NCBI GenBank assembly: GCA_025677825.1
Contig: JAIXMO010000008.1
Location: 620,001-684,000, forward strand
Direction of reading: 5' to 3'
DNA length: 64,000 bases
DNA from: Helicostylum pulchrum
Taxonomy: Eukaryota > Mucoromycota > Mucoromycetes > Mucorales > Mucoraceae
In this document: piece after piece, positions 11,898 through 23,497 of the stretch
How positions within the stretch are numbered: position 1 is the first letter of the stretch
How the letters are laid out: each line of letters begins with the position of its first letter
Notes under the pieces: generated by a model
Database searches by the model: none
What the model was told of the DNA's origin: nothing
Seen by the model: the letters and a program-made list of their open reading frames with translations, nothing else
Position numbers and translations under genes: made by a program

Positions 11898-12679
11898 ATG
11901 TCTGTTACCATCGAACTTCCTTTAGCTCTTCACATTCTCGAAGCTTACCTCGCCGAGAACAAGTTCATCGCTGCGTACGTATTCTTTTATAACCTGAAAT
12001 AACTCGGAAACCCGAGTTATAGTTTATAAATATATATCTATTGGTGGCTTAGTACTTATCCTTTTTTTTTGAGTATAGTGATAAGGCTACTGAGGCCGAT
12101 GCTGCTGTTGCCAAGGCTTTAGGTTCTGCCCCTGCTGCCGAGTTTGCCAACATCAACAAGTGGTTCACTGAAATCAAGTAAGTCTTTTACAGCAACAAAA
12201 AAAAAAGAGCTTGAAAAAGTATATAAGATTCTTACGCGTTTTTCTTTTTTTTAAGGCCTACCGAGACCGCTGCCCCTGCTGCTGCTGAGGATGAGGATGA
12301 TCTTGATCTCTTCGGTTCTGATGATGAAGAAGTTGATGAGGAAGCTGAGAAGCTCAAGGCTCAACGTGTTGCTGAATATAACGCCAAGAAGGCCAACAAG
12401 CCCAAGACCATTGCCAAGACCACTGTCACTCTTGATGTTAAGCCTTGGGATGATGAGACTGATATGCTCGAGTTAACCAAGAACGTCAAGTCTATTGAGA
12501 TGGACGGTCTCCTCTGGGGTGGTAGCCAACTTGTTGCTATCGGTTACGGTATCAAGAAGCTCCAAATCAACTGTGTTGTTGAAGATGATAAGGTCTCCAT
12601 GGATGATTTGTCTGACAAGATCACCGAGTTCGAGGATTTCGTTCAATCTGTTGATGTTGCTGCTATGCAAAAGATCTAA
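11898..12679 (+). CDS. EFB1: Translation elongation factor 1-beta (EF-1B beta)
   Basis: Exons 11898-11974, 12079-12177 and 12256-12679 give 199 aa. EF-1B beta is the guanine-nucleotide exchange factor that recharges EF-1A with GTP during translation. Seen: a short N-terminal GST-like helical domain ([20 protein letters not shown]), the acidic linker with [15 protein letters not shown], a Lys-rich stretch, and the conserved C-terminal exchange domain ([30 protein letters not shown], and the terminal VAAMQKI). Length is slightly below the usual 205-225 aa. Codons are strongly biased to C-ending forms (AAC, AAG, ATC, CTC), as in highly expressed genes, unlike most neighbours. It converges on the phosphatase gene 115 bp downstream. 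Confidence 0.97.
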
Positions 12680-12794
12680 GTTTTTTTTCTTTAACCAAAA
12701 AAACATAGTTTCTTTATACATATAAAATAAAATATTTTGTTCAAATTCTATTTATTATTCAAGCTTTATTATGTATGTGTGTGTACGGAAAATT

Positions 12795-13475
12795 TTAATT
12801 CTCATATTCGACATGACCAGCGTGTCCAGCGTGTCCAGCATCTATAGGATGGTTTTTCAAGTATTCCAAGTAGGCAGGATGATGTGGATTAAATTGATAA
12901 TCCATTTCTTGGAATAGTTTAAGTTGGTTTATGAAACCCGGATTGGGAGTTACAAAGGGTCGTGTCTGTTTAATAATAGCTAATGCTGCTTTATAACGTA
13001 ATCGTTGTGTAGCCATTAAATAGGCCGTAACAACTGTAGGACTTCGTGATATTCCAGCCAAGCAGTGAACTAGAATAGGCTCCTGTTTATTAACTGCATT
13101 ACTAATAAATTCAATAGCCTCAGGAAAATACCGTATCATGTTGGCTTCCGCATTGTCTGTAATGGCAATAATCTAATTACACAAAAAAGTATTAAAAAAT
13201 AAAATAAGACGATAGTATATGTATGTGCACGTATTTACTTTATGAACGTATTCATCTGTTCTATAAATGTACTTGAAATGACCAAGTGAAAGGATATATT
13301 TAATCTTGTTTTTTTTCAAAAAGGATTCTGTTTCCAAGGCTTTGTAACCTCCTAACCATATATAGGGACTCACCTGCTGTCCAACACTTGTGATTAATAT
13401 ACCACCAGGTTGTCCGTCTGGTCCACATTGTAAAGTTTGGTAAAGATCAGACTTTACAGGAAGTACTTCTCCCAT
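12795..13475 (-). CDS. Dual-specificity protein phosphatase (2 exons)
   Basis: Exons 13475-13239 and 13172-12795 join with a 66-bp intron to 204 aa. The DSP-type tyrosine phosphatase core is clear: IWLGGYKALETESFLKKN near residues 39-56, the likely general acid in ITDNAE (Asp85), the P-loop HCLAGISRS (Cys116, Arg122), then TPNPGFINQLKLFQEM. It should remove phosphate from Tyr and Ser/Thr, typically on MAP-kinase-type substrates. The N-terminal MGEVLP offers a Gly2 that could be myristoylated, but this is uncertain. The C-terminus carries three Ala-Gly-His repeats (AGHAGHAGH) not needed for catalysis. Size resembles small atypical DUSPs rather than YVH1, as no zinc-binding tail is present. Confidence 0.93.
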
Positions 13476-13659
13476 TTACGAAAAAATAAAATGTTTTAGA
13501 AAGATAAAAAAAAAAGCGAATTTTTATGGTGTTGTCTTTTTTTTTTTTTTTTTGTATAAATGTATATTTTTTTTTATCAGTTTTGTATACTAAGGGTAAA
13601 ATGCTAAAAAGAAGAAGATAATGGTGTGTGTGTGTGTGTGCGTCTTTTTTTTGGGTTCT

Positions 13660-14889
13660 TTAAAAGGGATGTTGTTCATAAGGCTGATAATGTTGAGGAG
13701 TAGTAGGTTGTTGGTAAGTAGTATAATTTTGACTAATTTCATCTTCACCTAATAATTCCTTCACTTCCCAAACATTTTGTTTAGAACCAACAGAGAACTC
13801 AAGATCTTCCTTTGTAATAGAATCCCAATACTTGTAAACCATCATCACAGTTAAGAGATTACATATAGCACCAAAGAACAAACCATCAACATAATGCTTG
13901 GTATTATCACAAATAAAGACAGAGAATACGTACATCAGTACTTGTCCAATGGTAAAGAAACCTGCTGCAAATAAAATATCACCAAGAGGCCAACGGTCAT
14001 CTAATGTATTCACGACCAAGATAATTTGAGAGACAACATATACAAAGAACATAAAGTAGTTCAATACAATGTAGAAAATCCATAAACCAGCTTGGTTATC
14101 ATATGAAAGACCTGCAACTCCCTTGAATGTACCAATAGCAAGGAAACCTGCAATAAGGAACCAAACAAATGAACTAATACGAATTGACTATAAAGATGTT
14201 AGAATTGTAATATATTATGTAATATCCATTTCTATTGTTTTTTTTTACCCAAAGTGATAAAGGAGTACCATCTTCAGCGAATTGGAAACCAACAAAACCG
14301 TTTAACAATAAACACCAATAAGTTGCACATATTAAACCAATGTGTATAGCAGCGAACCACTACCATGTTATATAATACTTTTAGTTTTTTTTTGTTTTTT
14401 TGTTTTTCTTAAAATAAACACTTACAGGATATACAGCAGAAGAAGTGGGAATAATAGCAGTGACTAGTAACATATCAAGTAAAGTAGATAACATGTATAA
14501 ATAAAAAAACATGACAATTTCCTGTCGACCTATTTAAAAAAAAAATGGTTTTAGTTTGTGCGGCTAAGACGAAAAAGACGAAAAAAAAAACTTTACCAAC
14601 AGCGGTATATTTGGAACGAATATGGTAAATCATAATCATTGTCATAATAATAGCAACAACATCAATAATTAAAGTAGCTAAGTAAAAAATTATTAGTATC
14701 CTTTTCTAGTTTTTTTTTTTGACAGCATTTACATGGTTGAAAGATGATATTTCCACTTAATTCAACATTACGAGAATAACAAACAGGTTCAATACCATCA
14801 GCTTGCCCAATTAAAGGGCATAAACTAATGGCAATTGTTTTACAAATTCCATTAAAGTTTAGTGCCTCGAAGCTATAGATAATACTCAT
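13660..14889 (-). CDS. CHS7: Chitin synthase export chaperone CHS7 (5 exons)
   Basis: Exons 14889-14733, 14677-14597, 14529-14426, 14359-14249 and 14187-13660 join in frame to 326 aa. CHS7 is an ER membrane chaperone that lets chitin synthase leave the ER. Family features seen: the N-terminal [20 protein letters not shown], then [17 protein letters not shown] spanning a splice site, [16 protein letters not shown], and [16 protein letters not shown]. Hydrophobic segments fit about seven membrane passes, followed by a polar Gln/Tyr/Pro-rich cytosolic tail ([18 protein letters not shown]). The start is the ATG of [12 protein letters not shown], matching the short N-terminus of the family; an upstream in-frame extension lacks an ATG. 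Divergent from the aldehyde dehydrogenase, with a 278-bp shared promoter region. Confidence 0.95.
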
Positions 14890-15167
14890 ATCGCTTTCTA
14901 TATTCTGCTTTTTTTTGCTGTTGTTGTTATTATTAAAAGAAAGGACCAAAAAAAAAAAAGGGAAAAAAAAAAAAGCCCAAAAATAAATTTTATAACGGAG
15001 TTTCAATTAAACAAAACACCTCAGCCAATGGTAAAAATAAACAAAAAAGTGTACACTTTACTCCAAAAAAAGCTGTAACACCGGTCACATCCGACGTACA
15101 ATAAACAAACTTATGCAACAATAACAAACTCTCTCTCCTTTCTTTTACTTTAGCATTTTTTTTACTA

Positions 15168-16772
15168 ATGAACAATACTACTCCTATTAAAGTGGTTTCA
15201 CCTAGTACTCAACAGGTCTTGTTTCAAATTCCTACATTAACTCACGAAGAAGTTGATAAGGCTGTTTCCAGTTCCGTAAAAGCCTTTGGTGCTTGGAAAA
15301 AGGTACTTGTTTCTAAACGCGTCGAAATCTTAAGCAAGTTTTGTACGTTATTTGAACAAAAGAAAGAACAAGTATCTACTTCTATCACCAGTCAAATGGG
15401 CAGGCCTATTCGATACGGTCAAGGTGAAATCAAAGGTGTCTTGGAAAGAGCAAATTACATGATATCTGTAGCAGAAGAATGTTTAAAAGATGATATTATT
15501 GAATATAAAGCAGGTGTAGTAAAGCGTTATCAGCGTAAAGAGCCTTTAGGCCCTATATTTTTAATTGCTGCTTGGAACTATCCTTATTTGACCACAGTCA
15601 ATAATATCATCCCAGCCCTTTTAGCAGGAAATACTGTCTTGTTGAAACAATCTCCTCAAACTCCTCAATGCGCTGATATATTCGTTGAAACCTTGAGAGA
15701 AGCTGGTGTACCTCATGATGTAGTTCAAGTAGTTCACGTACAAGATAAAGAAGCTAATTATTTGGTTCAACATCCCGGTATTCAGTTTGTTAATTTCACT
15801 GGTAGTATCGCCGTAGGAAAGAAGATTAGGCAAGCAATTGGTGATAGTCATCATCTTATAGGTACTAAAAAAATATATATATACACACGTATCATGTGAT
15901 GCTGAGAATTTTTTTTTTTAGGCTCCAGTATGGAACTTGGCGGTAAAGATCCCGCTTACGTTTTACCTGATAGCGATATTAATTTTGCCGTTGAAAATAT
16001 CGTTGATGGTGCATTTTTCAATTCTGGTCAATGTTGCTGTTCTATTGAACGCTGTTACGTTGATCAAAGTATCTATGATAATTTTGTAGAAAAGGCTGTT
16101 GCTCTTACCAAAGTAATATACACACACATATATTTTTACGTTTGTTTGTCGTTCGCTAAATTTTATATATGCAAAAAAATAGACTTATGTTCTTGGTGAT
16201 CCTAATAATCAAGAAACTACTCTTGGTCCTATGGCAAACATAAAGTTTGCTAATAACGTCCGAGACCAAATTGCTGATGCTATCAAAAAAGGAGCCAAAC
16301 CTTTAATTGATACAGAGAAATTATTTCCTGCAGCCAAGCATGATACTGGTTTTGTTGCGCCTCAAATCTTGGTTGATGTTGATCATTCTATGACTGTCAT
16401 GACTGAAGAAACTTTTGGTCCTGTTTTATGCATTATGAAAGTATCTTCTGATGAAGAAGCTATAAAGTTAATGAACGATTCCAAGTATGGTTTAACTGCC
16501 AGCATTTGGACTTCCAATGAAAAAAGAGCAGTAGAGATTGGTGATCAAATAGAGACCGGTACTTGGTTTATGAACCGTTGTGATTATATTGATCCTGCAT
16601 TGGCCTGGGTTGGTGCTAAGGAAAGTGGGTTAGGGTTCTCTATGAGTAAACAAGGCTACAGTCAATTTACGAGGTAACTATATTTACTTCTTATAAAATT
16701 ACATTTATATATTAATCACTTTGACTTATTTCTAGACTTAAATCTTATCATCTCAAGCTATCTCAAAAATAG
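15168..16772 (+). CDS. NAD(P)-dependent aldehyde dehydrogenase (4 exons)
   Basis: Exons 15168-15861, 15922-16112, 16183-16673 and 16736-16772 give 470 aa. It oxidises aldehydes to acids. Seen: AAWNYPYLTTVN substrate/cofactor region, the nucleotide-binding FTGSIAVGKKI, MELGGKDPAYV with the general-base Glu236, and the catalytic motif NSGQCCCS, in which Cys270 aligns with the usual nucleophile. EETFGPVLCIMKV and the C-terminal block GAKESGLGFSMSKQGYSQFTR are typical. The last exon is short (37 nt) and encodes RLKSYHLKLSQK. The ELGGKDPA form suggests a broad-substrate or succinate-semialdehyde-like member, but the substrate cannot be read from sequence. No mitochondrial targeting peptide is evident. 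Confidence 0.95.
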
Positions 16773-17367
16773 AAAAGAGTGTTCTTAAATAAAATAAAAT
16801 AAAACCTTTTTTTCTTCTTCCTTATTTAGTACTTGCCATAGACCTAGCGTCGTCCCGATCGTCGTGTTACCCTTTTTTTTTATTTCTTGGTAAATCAGAT
16901 TCTCGTGGTATTTTAGACAAAAAGACTTTTTATTTCCCTCTGCTGACAATAATTCAGTTTCTAGAATTGAGAATAATATACAATACGTTTATCTTTTTGT
17001 ATAGAAAGTGTCTATCTTTTTGTAGTTACAAAAAGTAAAAAAAAGATTTCACCCTGTACCTTAAAAAAGAGAGTAATAAACCCAAGTATACTACTTTATA
17101 TATACCTTTCATCTTTGCAGTAAAAAAAAAAAAGAAACTGTATTAAGTTGTATTTTTATACAAAGTTGTCATTTAAAAATTCAAATTTTCAGCTCGTACA
17201 AAAGTGAATTCAATAGTTTTGTTCTAAACCCAGGGAAGCTATAGAACTCCGTCGCTCGCTTAAATAAATAAAAAACTCTCAAGATGGGGAGGATCATTAA
17301 ATAGATCTCTTCCTTCTTTCTCCCCGCCCTCTCTCCTCCCCTTTTTTTACAGTGCAAAAAATCTGTC
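16773..17367. other. Intergenic, 595 bp
   Basis: AT-rich spacer between the aldehyde dehydrogenase 3' end and the receptor start. A CT-rich tract (about 17310-17350) lies just before the receptor ATG. No gene is seen. Confidence 0.55.
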
Positions 17368-20300
17368 ATGTTAATTTTCTTTATAAACATTCTTTTACTT
17401 TTACAAATTGTTCAATCAGCCATTGAATCTCCGAACCAATTGTTACCGAACAATGAATCCTCCATCGTCGACCCAACTCAAAAACCAGTATATATCATAG
17501 GCATTGTATTTCCGGACGCTAAAATCGTAAAGCTGAACGATTCAAATCTTTCAAACATGATTATTACTAGCGAGATGGCTATCGAGATCGCTGCCGAAAG
17601 TATAAAGATAAACAAAATTATACCAGGTACGGACGAATCAGGGGGTGCTAAGGAAAAAAAAAGGGAAATAGTGAATTATTCATTTACATATTATCTTTAG
17701 ACGTCGACTTGAAGTTTGTACGTTATTATTCAGATAATAATATTTCGGGAAAAACTGCTTGGTCTACTGTAAAAATGGTAGAAGATGGAGTCGAGTAAAT
17801 ACTACAAAGAAAAAAGAAAAAAAAAAGACAAAAATATTGTGGGAGATATTTTAAACCCTTTTTTTATATTTTATTACAGCGCAGTGATAGGTGATATGGT
17901 ATCAACAATGACAGAAATTTCTGCGTCTATTACAGGTTTATGGAAAATCCCACAATGCTCTTGCTCTTCAGCATCTGTATCTCTTTCAGATAAAGACAAG
18001 TTTCCGTATTTCTTTAGAACTTCACCTAGTGTGGTATTATATGGTGAGGCGCTTGTTGACTGGGTCCATAAAATGGGTTGGAAATCGTGTACTTTAATAT
18101 ACACCAACAGTGGGGTAGGACGACAAGGTAAATTAAATATCTCAAAAAAAAAAAGTTCAAAGTAAATAGTTGTAAAAACGAATTTCTTTTGTTGTAGTAT
18201 CCGACGCAATGTATGGTAGACGTATACGATATGGAACTGCCATGGAACGTATTGCTGTATATGGCTTCGAACCTCACCAAATAAAGAGTAAAGTTTTATA
18301 CAACATCTTCCGCAAAATAATAATAATAATAGTTTTAACACTTGTAATAATTAGGATCGCTAGACCAATTAATAGCAACAGGAAATCGTATAGTGTTATT
18401 CGCTGATACCGACCCAATCAGCCAAATAAGATATCTACAGTATGCAAAGTAAAGTACATCAAAAAAACCTTTTTTTTTTTTTTTTTTTTTTTTACTAAAT
18501 GATACATATACATAGAGAAGCGGGAGTATTTGGAAAAGGATGGGCCTGGATAACGATGAATGATATTTCGCCGGGTTTTGAGCAAGAAATCGGACAGGAC
18601 GACCATATTAGCGAGTATGACGGACTCATGTTTGTTAGCGGGTTATGGGATTGTATGCGGGTGACACAAAAGTCAGCTAGGCATAGCCTACTTTTTTTTT
18701 TGTTATTAATTGTTGGTTTTTTTTAGTGACTGGTGAACCAAGATATGACAGTTTAAACCAAATATGGAAATCAAAACGTGTTCCTGAAGACTAGTAAGTA
18801 CTATTGAATATATTTTGATTAAAGAGAAAGTTATTTAAAAACAAAAAAAGCACGCGACCGGAAAACTGGGAATCGGACGGTTTATCCTTCAATGGTCCTT
18901 CTGCTTATTCATGTACCGAATTACTTGCTCTCGGACTTCGCCGTGTAAGTATATGATACTTATACAAAAAAAAACAAGCTTACATATTCATCTTTTTTTT
19001 TTTTAAAAAATAAAATATATAGGCTTTGGATTCATATGATGGTGGGCGATCAGTTGCCTTATCAGATTTAAGAAACCGCACTTTTAATTCATCACAAATG
19101 GTGCCTTCATTTTACAACCTCGACTATACAGGCCCTGCAGGTTTGGCATATATGACACTTTGTACCATATAATTCGCACTAAATCGTTTTCATTTTTTTG
19201 TAGGTCAGATGGTATTTAATTCAACTGGTATATGATTCGATTTTTTATTTTTTTATTTTGGTATACTAAACAATTTTTTTTTTAAAAAAACAATTTAGGT
19301 GATCTGCGTTTTGGGTAATAATAGAAAAATATAGGTTTTTTTTTTTAAAAAAAAGAAGCTAATTCGTTTAATCTAGTTATTTCGATATATCGTATATGAA
19401 AGATGGTAAATCTTACCCTTATGTAAAAGTAAAACTTGATGAATTCGAATTTCGTCCAAATACAACTATTATTTATCCTGGTGGTACGACAGAAAAACCT
19501 GTCGGAACAATAGCCAGACACGGTACGCGCGTTTTCTTTTGTATAATTGTATTATACTGTATTGACTTTATATATACATAGAGGTCAACCCTAATATTTA
19601 TCGTGGATATGGGCTCTTTGCTTTTATTATATCCCTCTTGGGATTCGCAAGTTGCATTATTATGGTTGTGCTTATATTTCTCTTTAGACATTTAAAACCC
19701 ATTATGGCTGCAAGTCCATTTTTCTGTTACTTACAACTCATCGGTTTAGCTATGATATATGTCGGCCTTATTTTATGTATAGGAAAACCTACCATTGTTA
19801 AATGTGTGCTCTTGCAATTGTTTCTTGCTATCGGATTTTCATTAACTATGGGCAGCATGATTGCTAAAAATTATCGGTACGCCAAAAGTACAACTTCTTT
19901 TTTTAAAAAAAAATATTAACCCCTCTCTCTTTTTTTAGAGTTTACCGAATGTAAGTTTGTGTGGTGTAATACAAAAAAAAGTATTACAAATAGGTACTAA
20001 CCAATTTATAGTTTTCAAAACGTTTTTACTATACGTACAACAAGATTGAAATCATATTATCTGGTAAGGATGGTAGGCCTTATTATGGCATTGGCAGTTT
20101 TACCTTTGATTGTTTGGTATGCAATTTTTCCTATGGAAGTAATTGAATACGATTTATCGACTATTACTTTTTGTTGGTTATGTTCTTATCCATCTGCTAA
20201 AGTGGGAAATTGGAACAACTTTACAATTTCCGAACTTGCTGTAGCTGTATGGTGCTTTTTATTAGTAGCTGTATCTACTTTCCTTGCGTTCAAAGTAAGT

Positions 20301-20921
20301 TTTTTTTTTTTTTTTTTTTTTTTGACTCCAAGCTATCAGTAATGACCATTTTCTTCTCCCTTATCTCAGACTAGAAATATCAGTAGTACATGGTCAGAAA
20401 CCAATCAAATTGCCTACGTTAGTTAGTAAGTAACAATATATATGCATATTCGTAATTTTTAACTAACCTTTCCTTACCAAAAAATAAAAAAATGTAGCAA
20501 TACAGGAATAGCATCACTGATCGCAAGTCCCGCTTTCTTCTTACCACTTGATAGCTACCTCGTATCCTTCTACTTGAAAATTTCCAGTGCATTATTTGCT
20601 GTATCGTTTTCACTGGCTGTACTCTACTTTCCCAAATTTTTTGTTATATTTCGAGTCATCCTTAAAGAAACAACTAAATTCAGTTTATATCGAATGAACG
20701 CCGATAGCGAAGTAGAATTAACCAAACCATCTTATTCGTCTTCGCTAGAAGATAATTTAAACTTGAACATGGTTGCTAAAAACTTGTTTGACTTTACTGT
20801 GCAAGCACACGAAGGTGTTTTACCGGTTAAAAAAATGGCACGATTTGAATTCTTTTCCATTTGGGAGTTAAAGCATATTATATTACTTCCTATGAAACAA
20901 TCTTTTGTACTGACAGATGTA

Positions 20922-20956
<35 letters not shown>

Positions 20957-21494
20957 AATTTATTACATGTAACTAAGCTAACCACATTTTTTAAAAAAGA
21001 AATCCAAGAAAAACGCTACTCTACATTCATATACCGATTGTGAAATCATTCCTTCCGAAGAAGCGTCGCATCATTCATTTAGAGTACGCACGGATGTCGG
21101 TTTAGTATTTTTATTTCAAGTCAGTGACCGAGAAGCATTAGAGCGTTGGGTCAAGTGGTTTAAAGGCGGAAAAGCAGACGAGGCCACAGTAAAGAAAGAT
21201 CAAGATTCGCCTGTACCACTAGATCAGTTATCTCTACCCAAACTTCAATCTACAACATTCGGTGTGGGAAATGATTCAGGTACTACCTCCTCCATTGCAC
21301 AACCTTCAATGGCCGCGCATTCTTCTTTTTATACTCCAAGTGCTTTTAGTAATATTTCTCAACAAATCCAAGATGGCTCTCAGTCTGCCTTACATAATCC
21401 GTTACTCAGCTCAAATAATTTAGAAAATAATATGTCGGGTATAAATGGTGGCTCATTTGGTGTAGTTCAATCAAGTTGGCAACGATATTCATAA
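17368..21494 (+). CDS. Class C-type GPCR with Venus-flytrap and PH-like tail (18 exons)
   Basis: Exons 17368-17626, 17701-17794, 17880-18127, 18198-18287, 18355-18448, 18516-18652, 18727-18793, 18851-18944, 19023-19140, 19204-19227, 19299-19314, 19377-19522, 19582-19876, 19940-19951, 20012-20294, 20370-20425, 20498-20918 and 21000-21494 keep one frame through 982 aa. A signal peptide (MLIFFINILLLLQIVQSA) is followed by an extracellular ligand-binding domain of the receptor/ANF type (VYIIGIVFP, DAVIGDMVSTMT, RTSPSVVLYGEALVDWVHKM, GLWDLTGEPRYD) to about residue 450. Seven hydrophobic helices follow (about 473-735; FFCYLQLIGLAMIYVGLIL, TFCWLCSYPSAKVGNW). The cytosolic part contains a PH-like fold (about 783-880; FRVRTDVGLVFLFQVSD, then RWVKWFKGGK) and a Ser/Asn-rich end. 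GABA-B or mGlu-like receptors couple to G proteins. Ligand unknown. Confidence 0.9.
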
Positions 21495-22588
21495 ATTAAA
21501 AAGAAACTATTCCCCTCTCCTCCTTCTACATATATACATACCTGTCATTTTTTATTTCTCTATACAAATGTACAAAAAAAAAAAATAATTTATTTATAAA
21601 TAAAGAGATGATTTGATTTAGGTATCGTAACTAAACTTTAAGCATATATGTAAATAGGACCATTTTAAATCCGGTAGTCCTTTTTAAATATGTCAGACGC
21701 CGTACTGTAGTAGCTTAACATCAGAGAACAATAACCAACACTATCAGAAAATGCGACACAAAAAAAAGGTCTTTTTGTTTGCTTTGATTTAATATATGAT
21801 GGGGCTATTTAGGTTTCTTACTCTCTTTTTTTTCGCATCATATTTCATCTCTTTTCTTTTTGTTGATAAAATGTTAGGGTTGAAGTTATCCATTGGTTCT
21901 TTTATTCGTAATTGCTGCAAAGCTACGGCGTTCAAGGCAAATGCTTTCGTTGTGAATATCTTGGACTCATGTGCTACAGTGGGTATTCAGAAGTATGTGG
22001 TGGAGAGGAATACATTCACCAAGAGAACGGACTGTAGAATTTAGGCTGTGCACCGTGTACCACGGGGCATTTCTGCCGGAACAGAGCGAGAGAAGTCCAT
22101 TCTTTGATGATGACTACTAAAAATATAATAATCATTATTAGAAAGTAACTTTGATTTGATATCTGAAAAGTATTAATCGTACGAAGATCAGCGAACTAAA
22201 CATTTTAAAACCCTTTATTGGTACTCTAAAACAATAGCACCATAGTTTTGTTTCTTTTTAACTTTCTACGGCATGATCAGTAAGCTATAAAAAAATAGTA
22301 GTATTATAATATCAAAAGCTTTACATACTGCAATATCAATGCGCCATGTTCTTTTAATTAATACGTTATCCAGCACCATTTTTAAAAAAGTAAAGGTTTA
22401 ATACCGTAGTCAAAAAGCACTGGTCGAATTGTAATCTCCCAAAGTGATTTATTCACTCTATTTAACCTATGTTTACACGTTTAAAAAGTACTTACAGCTT
22501 TCTAGCTTTTTTAAAATAGTTTTATATTTTTTTTATTCGTTTAAAAAAAAAAAATGAATTTGCTGCGTCTATTGGTACATTTTAATAT
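21495..22588. other. Convergent intergenic, 1.1 kb
   Basis: Between the receptor and mrpl4 3' ends. The segment 21890-22110 is less AT-rich and of higher complexity than the flanks but gives no recognisable protein or RNA on either strand. Confidence 0.5.
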
Positions 22589-23148
22589 TTACTGAGTCTC
22601 CTCGACCTTCTTCGTCAATTGTTGTTCATATTCTCTTTGTCTTTCGTTTAAAACAAACTTAATTCTAGCCATTGATTTTTGACACTTTTTTATAATAAAA
22701 TTAATATCCTTTCCTTCTTTTTCATAAATTCCACTTTTATATTTTACCTTCTTCAAACGACCTTGGTTTGTCCAAAGTTGCTTTGGTAACTTTAATCGAC
22801 TAGCTTCTTCTCTTTGGGTTGCAAGTACGTTACGTTCTTTTAATAAAACGTACCATAATTTATGAAGGTCATCAAAGGACTTTTGACGAAGTTCTTGTGC
22901 TTTCCAAGCGCGACCTTTTAAACATTTAAAATGTTAAATATTTTCATTGTTTGACAACTCTAAAATAAAAAAAATTTACCTGTCCAAAGTTGTTTCGGTA
23001 ATGCTTGGTTATTTTCAAAAAATTGATATAAGCCAGTTGCCTTAACTGGTGCAGCAGGTGTAGTTGATTCGGCAAAAGCAATTGTAGAAGTACTGAAAGT
23101 ACGACTGGTCAAATTGACAGAACGTGCAAGTCTTTGTAAGATTGACAT
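22589..23148 (-). CDS. MRPL4: Mitochondrial ribosomal protein L4 (uL29m)
   Basis: Exons 23148-22980 and 22914-22589 join (ACA G|GT, restoring TGRAWKA) to 164 aa. It is the mitochondrial member of the uL29 family (yeast MRPL4, animal MRPL47), a large-subunit protein near the exit tunnel. Seen: a mitochondrial presequence rich in Ser/Arg ([20 protein letters not shown]), then the family signature [20 protein letters not shown] and [18 protein letters not shown], followed by a basic helix ([16 protein letters not shown]). The 65-bp intron separates the presequence part from the ribosomal domain. Exon 2 begins without an ATG, so it is easily missed by ORF-based gene finding. Confidence 0.94.
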
Positions 23149-23497
23149 TTCAATAATTAAACCAAAAAAAAAAAAGGGCCGGGGGAAGGCGTTTGCGAGG
23201 GTGAAAGCAGACAGAAAAAAAAAACGAAAAAAAAAGTGTGACTTTGTGGCGGACCACCAATGAAACAGTAGGCTTTAACGACTTGAAAAGTTGTTATTGT
23301 GTATCTTTCTTAATAAAAAAAAAAAATAGTACTGAATGCACACAAATATGCATTCTTTTTTCTTTGGGTCTTATATGCGCGACACTTTTTTTTTATTGCT
23401 TACATACTTATCAAAAAAAGAAAGAAAAAAAAAGAAAAAGAAATATACATTGATTAAGTTTATAATAGTAATAGTAGTAATAATAGTAAATATATGT
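23149..23497. other. Intergenic, 349 bp
   Basis: Promoter side of mrpl4 and 3' side of the G-alpha gene. A-runs and short T-runs only; nothing further recognised. Confidence 0.5.

Noticed and set aside
21796..22044. 82-aa plus-strand ORF with a hydrophobic start
   Set aside because: Hydrophobic start comes from T runs; the rest has no recognisable similarity. Treated as unexplained sequence instead.
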